Below, piece by piece: positions 21,836 through 32,033 of a DNA stretch of 64,000 nucleotides; the first letter of the stretch is position 1; each line of letters opens with the position of its first letter. The stretch spans positions 133,506,112-133,570,111 of the forward strand of contig OZ024823.1 of assembly GCA_964016985.1 (NCBI GenBank), written 5' to 3'. Origin of the DNA: Anodontia alba (lineage: Eukaryota; Mollusca; Bivalvia; Lucinida; Lucinidae). Under the pieces are notes generated by a model. That model searched no databases. It saw only the letters and a list, made by a program, of their open reading frames with translations, and was not told where the DNA came from. Position numbers and translations under genes: made by a program.

Positions 21836-21930
21836 TTAACCTTTAGCATGCTGAATTTAAGTATTAGCAGACAACAGCTTAAAATATTTAGAATGTTGTC
21901 TGTTACAGTTCTAAATGGCACTTTATTGGT
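21836..21930. mobile_element. Short hybrid MITE remnant (D-like left, B-like right)
   Basis: Left TTAACCTTTAGCATGCTGAA is a family D end. Right CTAAATGGCACTTTATTGGT is a family B end. TAGCAGACAACAG and ATGTTGTCTGTTA pair in the middle without a core. Confidence 0.4.
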
Positions 21931-22061
21931 GAACCCTATTTTTTTTTTTTTTTGAGAAAAATAAGTAAATGAATGAGTGAAAAGGCATCTTTGGACATAT
22001 GCAGACGGCAACAGACCAGCTCAGCTTATGCATCTAATCAGGGACGTCACTGTCCACACAC

Positions 22062-22250
22062 AGCTCAAGAGGGGATATTCACATTTTTTGTTTTGATTTC
22101 TCCATGAAAACATGTTGTGGTGCTCATTATAAGCGCCTCATTGAGGCGCTTCTAATGAGAACCCGCAACGTTTTGTTTTTTGGGGTTTTTTTAGAAATAA
22201 GAAATATATCAATACTTTTTGGCTGAAAAAAGGTGCCTTATCTGGTGTTA
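22062..22250. mobile_element. MITE, family G
   Basis: CTCAAGAGGGGATATTCACA, then TTGTGGTGCTCATTATAAGC, apex GCCTCATTGAGGC and the complementary arm, then GGCTGAAAAAAGGTGCCTTA. Confidence 0.7.
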
Positions 22251-22259
22251 TTTGTCCAC

Positions 22260-22479
22260 TTAACTCTTTTCCCGCTAGTGGCGACTTTTGTCGTCTGCTT
22301 ATAACCTTTGCAAACAGTTTGGACCCAGATCAGGCCCGACAAAACGTCGGGCCTGATCTGTATCCAAACTGTTTGACACTGTGATGGTATTCCTGAAAGA
22401 TTTGTTTGAAAAAGTTAATTAAAAAAAATCCACAGACGACAAAAAAGCATGCAAGATTACCCAGCATGCAAAGAATTAA
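22260..22479. mobile_element. MITE, family C-like with a GC-rich core
   Basis: TTAACTCTTTTCCCGCTAGT and CCAGCATGCAAAGAATTAA are TTAA-bounded. The core-1 hairpin AAACAGTTTGGACCCAGATC / GATCTGTATCCAAACTGTTT has a new apex CAGGCCCGAC ... GTCGGGCCTG. It lies about 150 bp downstream of the B4GAT1 stop. Confidence 0.7.
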
Positions 22480-22626
22480 GACTATCTGGCTACTGGATGG
22501 CAAGACTACGTTGATGCGCAACGTGATCTAAATATGAACATTTTGGATATGCTAAAATACACTTTTCACTAGATGCCACCCAAAATAGTTTGTTCTCTGC
22601 TGTCACTGCCCTCAGCATGCTAAAGA

Positions 22627-22818
22627 CTAACACTGTAACTTTGAGTCAGGATAGCGGGATTTTAGTCCTTCCTTGAACTCTCTAAACAACTGGCGATTTT
22701 TCTCTTGTTCTTCATCTTTATTCGAGTGGAAGTTGTTCGCAGTTTTAAATCCTTTATGTACCACAAATCCATTGTTGAGAACAGCAAACTTGAAACCAGA
22801 AACATGGAGTTCACACAC
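22627..22818 (-). CDS. B4GAT1: B4GAT1-type glucuronyltransferase, exon 2 (C-terminal)
   Basis: Second and last exon. The minus-strand acceptor CCTTTACCAATATTTCAG ends at 22819. The exon opens in phase 0 with VCELHVSGFKFAVLNNGF, contains VVHKGFK and ends SRYPDSKLQC before TAG at 22629. The tail matches vertebrate B4GAT1 in length and pattern (CELHVAGF ... HKGF ... RYP ... C-terminal Cys). It is needed to complete the GT49 domain. Joined to the first exon it gives 433 residues; human B4GAT1 has 415. No obvious AATAAA lies close downstream, and a family C-like MITE starts about 150 bp beyond the stop. Confidence 0.9.
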   Translation of the reverse strand: MCELHVSGFKFAVLNNGFVVHKGFKTANNFHSNKDEEQEKNRQLFREFKEGLKSRYPDSKLQC

Positions 22819-23360
22819 CTGAAATATTGGTAAAGGCATTGCTTTACATACCATTCTTTCTTTTCAACCGAAAGACAGTCCATAGCTCCAGATAAGAAGT
22901 GGTATCCAGATATTTTTCTCCTGAAAAAAGCGCTTTATGATCTAGAGCTATGACTGTACTGATATTTCTTGAAATTGATTCCAATGAGCTCCACAACATA
23001 TAATGTACGTTTTTTGAGAAGTATAAAAAAAATAGTTTTATGAATGCATGTACTTCTATATCTCGAGTCATGTAAGGTACAATACACAAATTTCCTAGAA
23101 AAAATTAAATTTATCATATTTACCCTAAGTATTCAGACAGACAGGTCTGAGCAAACAGTGTAGACTAAGATCAGATGTTGCAGAATGTGGCATCTGATCA
23201 GGGTCTACACTGTCTCTCATCCAGTCATTTTAGACGCATCAAGAGGTAGTGACATGTACTTGTTCAAGTTTTACATCAAGTTTGTAAGGAGATAACATGT
23301 CTGAATGTTTATATATTGTTACCAGAATGCAAAAGAGTTAAATAAATTGTATATATTCAC
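22819..23360 (-). other. B4GAT1 intron (542 bp)
   Basis: Donor GTGAAT and acceptor TTTCAG. It holds a diverged family G fragment (CATAGCTCCAGATAAGAAGT near 22881) and a family H MITE (23115-23290) with core-1 hairpin AACAGTGTAGACTAAGATCA. Confidence 0.8.
23115..23290. mobile_element. MITE, family H (in B4GAT1 intron)
   Basis: TCATATTTACCCTAAGTATT, TCAGACAGACAGGTCTGAGC, hairpin with apex GTTGCAGAATGTGGC and CACTGTCTCTCATCCAG. The right end is degraded. Confidence 0.75.
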
Positions 23361-24470
23361 CTGACTAATCCTGTTGAAACCATACTGTTTAAATCTGCCA
23401 TCATACAACGGTAGCAATGTTCTCTTGGCAATATAAAATGGCTCCCATGGATCTTGCCAGTCTATGTAATAGGCTAAATCAATAAAATCCACTAGCTGGG
23501 CATTACGCCATTGCTCATAATCAGTCACTTTCTGACATTTCCAACAAACCTCAAAATAAAATGGCCTTACTTTCCGACTGTTCCAGTCATGTAGCAATTC
23601 TGACTTTGATTTACTAACATAGTCTTCTGTCTCAGATTCAAAACATGGCACAACATACGCTATATTGTCACTGTAATTTGCTTTTTTATCAGTTCCTTGT
23701 CTTTGTATGAAATCCAGAAACTGTTTCCGTAGAGATTTTGATGGCACCATGTCAATATCAAGGACAAGAATGTATTCTGATGTGGAATAGGTTATTGCAA
23801 CATTTCTCAGCATATTATTTGGGTATTGTATACCAAGCATTTTATAGTTCTCTCTATTCTCATCCAGTTTTAAATAATCTAAACCACTGCAGTTTAAATT
23901 TAATGAGGCTATTTTAATTAAACTGATAGGTGCTTGACTAACCGGAAAAATGAGATGAAAAGATACAGCATTGTGAACACTTTCAAAACAACTATGTAAA
24001 TACAAGATGGAATATACGGCAAATAATGCATCTTTCCCATATGTGAAGACAGAAATGGACACTGGACCATTCCAGGAGATACTCAGATCTTTTAAATGGT
24101 GCAAATGATTGGCTGTTGTCTGCAAACAGAGAGTGACATCGAGGTTAACGTCTGTCTTGTTCTTCGCTGCAGAAACAATATTAGGAATGATAAAATATTC
24201 ACCACTAGAATCTAAAATATATGGCTTCTCAATCTTTTTCACAATTCTTTTTAAAAGAGCTTTTGTATGGTTAGTTAGACGGTCTCGAGAAAGTTTTGTC
24301 ACAACATGACCAGCACTTGACGTTTTCTTCCAAACTTTTGACTGGTTCTCCAACTTCATTAAGAACACCATGTGGAAACCTTGTAGAAGAATAATGATAA
24401 TTACGAGCATCAAGATCAATTTTCCATAATTTTCTGTTTTAAACAGCCACAGTCTTCTTACTTTCTTCAT
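23361..24470 (-). CDS. B4GAT1: B4GAT1-type beta-1,4-glucuronyltransferase, exon 1
   Basis: Encodes residues 1-370 of a type II Golgi membrane enzyme of family GT49. The vertebrate enzyme adds glucuronic acid to xylose on alpha-dystroglycan O-mannose glycans, priming LARGE-dependent matriglycan. Visible features are a short basic cytoplasmic tail, one membrane segment at about 17-37 (LILMLVIIIILLQGFHMVFL), and a stem. The catalytic domain has a DxD metal motif in VLDIDMVP (D238, D240), then VRPFYFEVC, WQDPWEPFYIA (338-348) and QYGFNRISQ at the exon end. N-glycosylation sequons are near 42, 67, 104, 193 and 265. The ATG gives the expected tail length. The exon ends in phase 0 at donor CAG|GTGAAT. 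The metal motif is intact, so the enzyme is probably active. The family call is firm; substrate in this animal is inferred. Confidence 0.93.
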
Positions 24471-24539
24471 TCTTTATAATTATTATTGTAGGCTCTTTTA
24501 ACTACACTCTCAATACCCATAGCATCACCTGTAAAAATC

Positions 24540-24742
24540 GTAAATATAGTTTTATCTAAACTACCCCCATTTCCAATTTTCGGCCAATCAGAAAACTTGA
24601 TCTGGTTTGTTGATATAAATTCAAATATTGAATGGCAAACAGTGCAGATCCAGATCAGTTGGCTTCTCAAGAAGCCAACTGATCTGAATCTACACTATTT
24701 GCAAAGGCAGGGTATATCTGGGTTCAGAAGGACAAGGGTTAA
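24540..24742. mobile_element. MITE, family A
   Basis: Right end TTCAGAAGGACAAGGGTTAA. The strong core-1 hairpin CAGTGCAGATCCAGATCAGT / ACTGATCTGAATCTACACTA lies at 24639-24699. The left end is eroded. It lies just upstream of B4GAT1. Confidence 0.7.
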
Positions 24743-24973
24743 GGTAAAAGGATATACCTTGTAATTTTTTCCCACATTTTTACAGGATAGACAACATTTC
24801 TTACTTCCTGGTTGCTTTCCTGCACACCAACCCTCTTCTGAAATGGGGTCTACCCCGAATTGAAAGAAAATAATTTGCTACCCTCGGGAGAAAATTCTTT
24901 CCTTTCAGAGTAGACTCCTTTTCAGAATGGAGGCAAAACTACATTTACAGATTTACCTGTATATCTATTTCCC

Positions 24974-25254
24974 TTAACCTTTGTCCTGCTGAATAAATCA
25001 AGATGCCACACCCATTTCTGCTTTTCAGCCAATCAAATTACTTATCCAGATTGTTGTTATAAATTCACAGATGCCACACCCATTTCTGCTTTTCAGCCAA
25101 TCAAATTACTTATCCAGATTGTTGTTATAAATTCACATACTTAATGGCAAACAGTGCAGATCCAGATCAGTTGGCTTCTTCAGAAGCCAACTGATCTGGA
25201 TCTACACTGTTTGCGAAGGCAGCACATATCCGGGTTCAGCAGGACTAGGGTTAA
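24974..25254. mobile_element. MITE, family A with an internal 68-bp tandem duplication
   Basis: TTAACCTTTGTCCTGCTGAA and TTCAGCAGGACTAGGGTTAA. Positions 25001-25068 are repeated exactly at 25069-25136 (unit begins AGATGCCACACCCATTTCTG). Core-1 arms at 25149-25215 are nearly perfect. Confidence 0.85.
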
Positions 25255-25284
25255 TTATCCTAAATTACATGTATTATTATCACA

Positions 25285-25738
25285 TTCTGAGACCAAAACT
25301 CCTTACCATACTTATATGTTTGACTACCTGCTGCATCTGAATGTGCTGGATGAATGACAAACAGTGCAGACCCTGATAAAACTGCTCCTTTAGGGCATCA
25401 TGAAAACATGCCTATATAATTTTGACCCCTTAAACCCCACTTTATACAGTAAAACTGGGGTTTACAGGGGTATATATTATTTTTCTTATTTCTGCTCAAA
25501 AACATAGATTGTGGGTACTCATTAGAACCGCCTCACCGAGGTGGTTCGAACGAGTACCACAATCTATGTTCTGAGCAGAAATATGAAAAATATCAGAGTT
25601 TTTAATCTGAAAATTTTCAGTTTTTGGAGATGAAATTTTCTATATATTTGAATAGGCGTGTTTTCGTAATGGTTAGTTTGATCTAGATATGCATTGTTCA
25701 TTCAGACCAGTTTGATTATTTAGGGTAAATATCGTACT
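25285..25738. mobile_element. MITE, family H, split by family E
   Basis: The left part ends ACAGTGCAGACCCTGATAAA / CTGCTCCTTTAGGG. After the family E element it resumes with a short stretch ending ATTTAGGGTAAATATCGTA. The central hairpin's right arm is largely missing. Confidence 0.55.
25396..25670. mobile_element. MITE, family E (inserted in family H)
   Basis: Left ATCATGAAAACATGCCTAT, right ATAGGCGTGTTTTCGTAAT. Core 3 at 25501-25572 with apex CCGCCTCACCGAGGTGG. Confidence 0.8.
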
Positions 25739-25789
25739 TCAACTCTTGAATAATTTTTTGTTATTTTAGCACTGAGTTTTAGCATCATA

Positions 25790-26460
25790 ACGTAACTTGC
25801 GGATAATTACTGGATGCCTATGAGTACCACAAGATAAACATGTGTCAAAGTACTCAAATGTCCCCCGCTCTTTGGTCTTTGCTCATGTGACAACAACATC
25901 TGGTTGCATAAATTTCAACAACTATTTTCCAAATGCTCAATCTAATCTGTTATACATTTTGACCCATAGCCCCACTCCAGGGCATGAGCCAGGGGCAACT
26001 CTAACATAGATTGCAGGTTTAAGTCTGGGTAAGTAGCATATCAAATTTCAACTTCGTAGCATAAAAAGTATCCAAGCTATGACCTCCAAGAGAAACGTGG
26101 ACATAAATGTCTATTTAAATTTGAATGTAAACTTAAAGCATTTGTTAGACTGGCTACGAATGTGACATGCTCAAGTACGGACATAACATTACAGCCAAAC
26201 ACTATATGCTCAACTGCTGCCTTTGGCAGGCTGGGGCATAAAAATTACCTAAATCATCAACTCAAAATTCAGCACATATCATCACCTTAATATCTAAGCT
26301 ATGAATCTGCATACCAAAAAGTGCAATTTCTGTGTAAACTTAGTTGCAATTTAAGAAAATTCAGAAAATAAGTGGATTACTGGGATGTTGATAAAAATAA
26401 AAAGAGCCTTATTAAACCCTTAAAGTGCCATTCAAAATTGCAGCAGACAACAGTCTATTT
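25790..26460. repeat. Duplicated 0.67 kb segment, copy 1
   Basis: Co-linear with 42857-43530: shared anchors are ATAATTACTGGATGCCTATG, GAAACG-GACATAA, CATCAACTCAAAATT and GGATTACTGGGATG. It ends inside a family B MITE in both copies. No coding signal. Confidence 0.85.
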
Positions 26461-26597
26461 TTTTTTTTTTTTTTGAGAAAATAAGGCTGCCAGGCATTCT
26501 ATTTTTTTTTTTTTTTCTGAGAAAATAAGGCTGCCAGGCAGACAATTCTCAGAAAAAAAATGTCTGCTGCTGATGTAATTGGCACTTTAAGCGTTAA
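26412..26597. mobile_element. MITE, family B
   Basis: TTAAACCCTTAAAGTGCCAT and GGCACTTTAAGCGTTAA. The centre is abnormal: a segment with TGAGAAAATAAGGCTGCCAG is repeated twice in tandem (26473 and 26517) in place of the usual hairpin. Confidence 0.75.
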
Positions 26598-26731
26598 CAT
26601 ACAAGCAAACACTTAAAGATCCCTATCAGCAGACTTACCCAGACAGTTTGATTAGGGCATCCCCTTTTCATCACCAGATTTCACAGTATACATGTACATG
26701 TATTTTCTGTAAGCAAGTAGTAAAGATTGGT

Positions 26732-26915
26732 TTAACCCTTAAGGGCTACACAAATGAGTACATGTAGCAAATGACATTCTAAAATTAATTTTGTCATTTT
26801 TCGGAGAAAATAAGATGACATAGGCAACCTGTCAAGTCTTATTTTCTCTGAAAAAAAAAAAAAAAAAATCAAAGTGTCATCTGCTGTAATTGTGATTTGC
26901 GCTTAAAGGGTTTAA
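26732..26915. mobile_element. MITE, family B
   Basis: TTAACCCTTAAGGGCTACAC and TTTGCGCTTAAAGGGTTTAA. The core is reduced to CATAGGCAACCTG between arms TCGGAGAAAATAAGATGA and complement. Confidence 0.7.
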
Positions 26916-26971
26916 TACTCCAATTTGCCATCTCACATGCTGATATGGGCCTTCCTTGTTTGTATATGGTA

Positions 26972-27185
26972 AATGTCCTAAAATTTTGAGCATTTTATTC
27001 CATACTTTTTTGGCCTTATTTTGCTTTTTATGTAGTTGTTTCTAAAAATACTTAGTGGAATGGCAACTAGTGCAGACCCTGATCAGACTGCTCCTTCAGG
27101 AGCAGTCTGATCTGGATCTGCACTGTTTGCATATGCCACTTTGTCAGACACTTTGGTGTACGAAATTCTAGGACATTTACCATAT
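26972..27185. mobile_element. MITE, family I
   Basis: TATATGGTAAATGTCCTAAA and TCTAGGACATTTACCATATG are inverted ends. The core-1 hairpin is CTAGTGCAGACCCTGATCAG / CTGATCTGGATCTGCACTG, with apex ACTGCTCCTTCAGGAGCAGT. The second copy is at 47587. Confidence 0.85.
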
Positions 27186-27218
27186 GAGTTTAAATCTGCT
27201 TCTGTGTGACACAACTTT

Positions 27219-27432
27219 TCCTTTAAAGCACCAATCACAACTGCAGCAGATGAGACTTTATTAAACATTTTTTTTTTAATTTTTCAAAATAAACTGTCTT
27301 GACATTTCATGTGAATCATCTGCAAAGCAGATAATTAAAATGAAATGCCAAGACTTATTGTTTATAAAAAAAAAAAAAAAAAAAAAGTGATTTTAAGATG
27401 TTGTCTGCTACAAATTTTGCTTGGTGCTTTAA
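27219..27432. mobile_element. MITE, family B
   Basis: CCTTTAAAGCACCAATCACA at left and TTGGTGCTTTAACC at right. Core 2 GACATTTCATGTGAATCATC / GATAATTAAAATGAAATGCC. The right-hand TTAA is shared with the adjoining family D copy. Confidence 0.75.
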
Positions 27433-27651
27433 CCTTTACCACTCTCTGTGCTAATTCAGCAGATGACATTGATCATATTTTTCTTACTTTTCCCAGAAAA
27501 CAGGATTTGACATTTCAAGCAAACTGTTTCGATTAGAAACAGTTTGCATGAGATGTCAAAACCTGTTTTCTGGGAAAATAAAGAAAAATACATGTATTTC
27601 AATATGTCATCTGCTGAAAATTTTACCCATAGTGCTTATTGTTCAGAGTTA
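27429..27651. mobile_element. MITE, family D
   Basis: TTAACCTTTACCACTCTCTG at left. Core-2 hairpin GACATTTCAAGCAAACTGTT / AACAGTTTGCATGAGATGTC with apex TCGATTAGA. The right end is near CATAGTGCTTATTGTTCAGAGTTAA. Confidence 0.75.
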
Positions 27652-28040
27652 AATACATACCAAGAATATCCAATCTTTAAAGATTTAAGTATTCTGACTT
27701 TTGTCACATATTTCCCCCCCCTGTCAGATCTATATTATTCTAACATCAGTTCTATACAGCATATTTTTCTCAGCCTCTGACTTACATGATTCCAACATCT
27801 GTGACATTCTATTCTTTTCTTTCCTCTATTTGCAAATCAAAAAATCAATTTTTCACAGTAATTTCTACCACTCTGTAAAAACTGTCTCTACCTTTAACAT
27901 GTTGTAGATATAAACAGCAGAAGGTAAATAAATGTTAAGTGCCACATAAAAAGGTGTCTTTGAGGATCCAGATCAGATAGCAGAGCAACATCATCTGATT
28001 ACGGCCTTAGCTATACCCATAGCAGCAGATAAGAGGGAGT

Positions 28041-28252
28041 ACTATATTTACCCTAAGTATTGGGACACCTTATCTACTTACCATACTTGTCCTAAAACTT
28101 GAAATAGTCCATTCTCCTACCTCTTGATGTGTCTGAAATATTGCTGTATGTATGGCAAACAGTGTAGACCCTGATCAGATGCTGCAAAATGTGGCATCTG
28201 ATCTGGGTCTACACTGTTTATAAGGGCCTATCTGTCCCAACAGTAAGGGTTA
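28041..28252. mobile_element. MITE, family H
   Basis: CTATATTTACCCTAAGTATT, core-1 hairpin AAACAGTGTAGACCCTGATC / GATCTGGGTCTACACTGTTT with apex ATGCTGCAAAATGTGGCAT, right end CCCAACAGTAAGGGTTA. Confidence 0.8.
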
Positions 28253-28261
28253 CTATAGTTA

Positions 28262-28515
28262 TTACACATTATATTTTTCTTATTTCTCCATGAAAATCTA
28301 TGTTGTAGGTACTCATAGTGTCAAATAAGAGGGAGTATCCACATACTGGTATTTTTCTTATTTCGCTATGAAAACATATGTTGTGGGTACTCATTAAAAG
28401 TGCCTCAGCAAGGCACTTGTAATGAGTATTACAACATTACCGGTATGTGTTTTTGGAGAAATAAGACAAATATCAGTAGTTTTTGGCTGAAAAAAAGTGC
28501 CTTATCTGGAGTTTT
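28262..28515. mobile_element. MITE, family G (with partial left-half duplication)
   Basis: Two left halves occur in succession (CTTATTTCTCCATGAAAATC and CTTATTTCGCTATGAAAACA). Core 3 ACATATGTTGTGGGTACTCA with apex GTGCCTCAGCAAGGCAC follows, then TTTTTGGCTGAAAAAAAGTG. Confidence 0.65.
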
Positions 28516-28719
28516 GATTACATCAATATATTTTACAGCAACCATTGATTCTGTAAATGGGCAGTGAAGGCCCTTATCGGACTGCACAGATGTGCAGGTA
28601 GATATCTGGAGTTTCACTGTCTGCAAATGCTCCAAAAAATGGACTTGACATCTGTCCAGGAGAAAATCTAAAAAAAAAAATGTCAAGCTCTGTTTTCTGA
28701 AGGAAACTACGTAAGTAAA

Positions 28720-29720
28720 CAATTAAAAAAAAAAGAAGCTTGGTACTTGGAATCAACTCCTTGGTGTCGCAATCACAAGAAGCCCATGGACCATGGCTCA
28801 CTCACCTGAGTGAAAAGCCACTGCAGATAAGTAGATGTTATGCAGCGTTTTTCCAATTCTGTCATTGCAACAAATGAAAGGATCATCATCTCAGCAGTTT
28901 TTGATTTTGAAGAAGAAAAATGTGTTTTTTATTATTATTTTTTTACCATATATGGGCATGACAGTCAATGAAATGTGACCATTTAAACAAACTCTCAAAA
29001 CAAAGAAGCATGTAAAATTACCCAGCATGCAAAGAGTTAATTAACAAGTTTAGCAACAGGCCTGCTGACACTGATGAAAAAAACAATATTTTAGCCAGTA
29101 CATGAGAAAAGGGTACTTATTAAACAGGCAACCAGCAAAGGCTCAGCTATTTGCAGACATGTAGTAGAGACCTTGCAAAATCTTCAGGCAAAACAAAAAA
29201 CATGTTTGTAGCCCAAACAGGAGACTGCACATGCACAGTTGAAGAACCACAAACCGAGAAACCATAAGGTCCCTTTTTTGTGTGCTGGCATTTATAGATA
29301 TTTAGTCCATGTGACACACATAGCTCTAGATTAATAAATTTCTTCAATAAAAAAAGAAAAGGGGCTGTTGCAGGACAGCGTAACTCAATCAACTGAATCA
29401 CACCTTGCCAAAGTTTTTTGTTTTGTTTGCATGAATATACAAAACCTAAAGGCAAAATCAGGATATATTGGGTTATAAAAACTTCAACCAAAACTTTGGA
29501 CCAGTACTTGTAAATTATACTGTATATCAAATAAGATCTGAAATCTACTATATGGTTCGGATGTAATGGATCTTAAAACTTCAACATGAAAATTCTAATC
29601 CATGACCTTGACCTCAAGGTCAAGGCCAGGGTTGGGGATTGTGCCGATAAAAACTTTGGATCAGTACCTATCATCATACTAAAAGGCTTGGAAGTAATGA
29701 GACCTTAAAAAAATAAACAC
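28720..29720. other. No gene recognised
   Basis: A 127-codon minus-strand frame at 29147-29530 has no recognisable domain, no conserved composition and no convincing splice context. Near 29590-29680 there is a CCTTGACCTCAAGGTCAAGG palindrome of the kind common in bivalve repeats. Confidence 0.5.
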
Positions 29721-29726
29721 AAAATT

Positions 29727-29939
29727 TTAACCCTTATCCTACTGAACTGGGATATGCCCTGCCTTTTCAAACAGTGTAGATCCAGATCAGTTGGCTTCTA
29801 AGAAGCCAACAGATCCGGATCTGCACTGTTTGCAATTCAGTATATGAATTTATATTCACAATCTGGATCAAGTAATCTGATTGGCTGAAAATTTGAAAAG
29901 GGCACGGCATCATAATTTATTCAGCAGGACAAGTGTTAA
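29727..29939. mobile_element. MITE, family A
   Basis: TTAACCCTTATCCTACTGAA and TTCAGCAGGACAAGTGTTAA. Core 1 AAACAGTGTAGATCCAGATC / GATCCGGATCTGCACTGTTT with arms through TTGGCTTCTAAGAAGCCAA. Confidence 0.9.
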
Positions 29940-30189
29940 TAGACCTACTCCGGCAGTAGCGGATAAGCATATGCTGTGTGTAAACTTTACCTGGTTGGGT
30001 ACAAACAGTTTTCAAATGCAGTTAGAATTATATAGCTCTGCACTAAGAGAAGTCAGTCAAATTCCTTTCTTTGTTTATTTTTTGGTATGTTAATTGACCC
30101 AACAATAATGAAAGTGTGATTTGATAGTATCAGATGGATTTAAGATTTAGATTTAGCATCTACTGTTCTTTCAACATCACTTGGAAAGA

Positions 30190-30960
30190 TGGGGTTTTTT
30201 GTTGTTTTTTTTGCTTGGTGTATTATTTTAAATGAAAAGGCTTTGGTCTGATTGACATATCTTATCAGACACCATTTCTCTTTTCTGTAGTGTGCTTTAT
30301 CTTTTTATTCTCAAATATTATTTATCCTAAAATTAAATTTATGGCCAAAAAAAAAGACAATTTCTGTAGTTAAGTGATTTTTTTTATTTTTTCGTCCAGG
30401 AAAATATTTTTTTTTTCCTTTTCTTTGCTGAATTTGAATCATTGGTGCTTCACAACAATACTGAGAAAATTTCAAAAAAAAAAAAAAAAGGAAAATGATT
30501 GAGCAGAATTTGCTGAAATTCTGCCTCCAAGCTACCTACGGTAGATTTCCTATTAGTTCGAACACACTAATAATTCGAACCCCCCTTACTGTTTTGGAAT
30601 CACCTCCCGAAAATTGCTCTTCTAGTTCGAACAGTCATGTATTTTTTCAAACTGATTTTTAAATAGTTCGAACATGTGAAATATGATTGCAAACTGTACA
30701 TGTATAGTTCGTTGATGAACATTACGGACCTCGAATTTCCGTGTGCGATCCGATGAAAAAAAAATGCTGCACATGAATTATTACACAAAACTAAACTTTA
30801 TTTAAGAAAGAAAGCTAGTTAGTTCTTCTTTTACACCCAAGAAGCCCAATTCTTTTCAGAGTAAATAAATTTCTGTCTGCTGAAATGAAAAGACCCGCAG
30901 AGAAGAGTGAGAGACCAAAATGCACTGAAAAACCAGTAATCAGTGTTTTAGCATCGGTGT
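30190..30960. repeat. Repeat shared, permuted and inverted, with 45.9-46.65 kb
   Basis: Segment 30190-30540 (TTTTTTGCTTGGTGTATTAT; TTGAATCATTGGTGCTTCAC) is inverted-homologous to 45925-46270. Segment 30740-30960 (CACCCAAGAAGCCCAATTCT, GACCCGCAGAGAAGA) is inverted-homologous to 46400-46650. The order of the two blocks is not what one simple inversion would give. Confidence 0.6.
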
Positions 30961-31000
30961 ATTAGCGCTTTATAATTATCGCTGACGCCAGAAGGCATAT

Positions 31001-31213
31001 TAGCCCTTAAAGCGCCAAGTAAAATTTGTAGCTGACAAAAGTTTGAATTTTTTTAGCTATTATCATTTATTTATCAGAGAAAAAAGTTTTGACATTTCAT
31101 GTGAAGCATCTGCTTGACTGATGATTCACAAGAAATCTCAAGGCTTAGTTCTCTGAAAAAATAAAAGTACAACTGTTTTCTGCTGCAGTTGTGATTGGTG
31201 CATTAAGGGTTAG
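31001..31213. mobile_element. MITE, family B
   Basis: TTAGCCCTTAAAGCGCCAAG and TTGGTGCATTAAGGGTTAG. Core 2 GACATTTCATGTGAAGCATC / GATGATTCACAAGAAATCTC. Confidence 0.85.
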
Positions 31214-31279
31214 ATGAAGTAATACCCTTTCCTTTATATGCTCTTGCATTTCTAATTCAGCTACTTATCTGTATCTCAG

Positions 31280-31481
31280 TTAACCCTTAAAGCGCATTTC
31301 ACAACTGCAGCAGACAACATTTTTTACTTTTTTTTTTTACTTGTCAGAGAAATTAAGTCCTGACATTTCATGTGAATCATCTACCAAGTAGACAATTCAG
31401 ATGAAATGACAAGACTTGTTTTCTCTTAAAACAGAAAAAAAAATAAATTAAGACTGCCGTCTACCACAAATTAAGGGTTAA
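31280..31481. mobile_element. MITE, family B
   Basis: TTAACCCTTAAAGCGCATTT and CACAAATTAAGGGTTAA. Core 2 GACATTTCATGTGAATCATC / GACAATTCAGATGAAATGAC. Confidence 0.85.
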
Positions 31482-31594
31482 ATGTGTTCACAACCAATGT
31501 TAACATCAAAGCGTTTTCGGCTCAGGTTTCATTCATACATGACACGAGCGCCTTTACCGTTATAGCTGATTGACAGCCGGTTTAAACTAACCCT

Positions 31595-31760
31595 TGTTTG
31601 TTTGTGTTGAGGTTTTACGGCCCAGTCAACCCAATGGGGTCATGTCGAGCGCGGTCAGTTTACTTAACCACACCTTTACTGGGCAGGCTTAGTCCTCTAA
31701 GCGGTTAACCAGTTTTGTGCACATTCTTTCGCCAGAAACTGACAACTGCCCTTCTTGGAG
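31595..31760 (-). mobile_element. SINE-1, 5'-truncated, minus strand
   Basis: Reverse of the SINE-1 3' half: GTTTTACGGCCCAGTCAACC, GGTCATGTCGAGC, CACATTCTTTCGCCAGAAAC. The tRNA-like head is absent. Confidence 0.65.
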
Positions 31761-31766
31761 AGAAAA

Positions 31767-31996
31767 CTAACCCTTGAAGCGCTAAGCAAAAAATTTTAGC
31801 AGACGACATTTTGATTTTTTCTTTATTTAAAAAAAAAAGTGAAATAAGAGAAATAAGTGATGACATTTCGTTGGCAGATGATTCACATGAAATGTCAAGA
31901 CTTTATTCTTTGAAAAAAAACAAACAAATTAACAAATAAAATAAAATAAATAGAATTTTTTCTGCTGCAGTTGTGATTGGCGCTCTATGGGTTAGT
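31767..31996. mobile_element. MITE, family B
   Basis: CTAACCCTTGAAGCGCTAAG and GGCGCTCTATGGGTTAG. Core 2 is reduced: GACATTTCGTTGGCAGATGA / TTCACATGAAATGTC. Confidence 0.75.
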
Positions 31997-32033
31997 TTAA
32001 ACTGTACAGAAGGCACGCGGAAGAATGGAAAAT

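Noticed and set aside
29147..29530. 127-codon minus-strand ORF
   Set aside because: No recognisable domain, odd composition, no splice or promoter context. Length is compatible with chance in AT-rich DNA.
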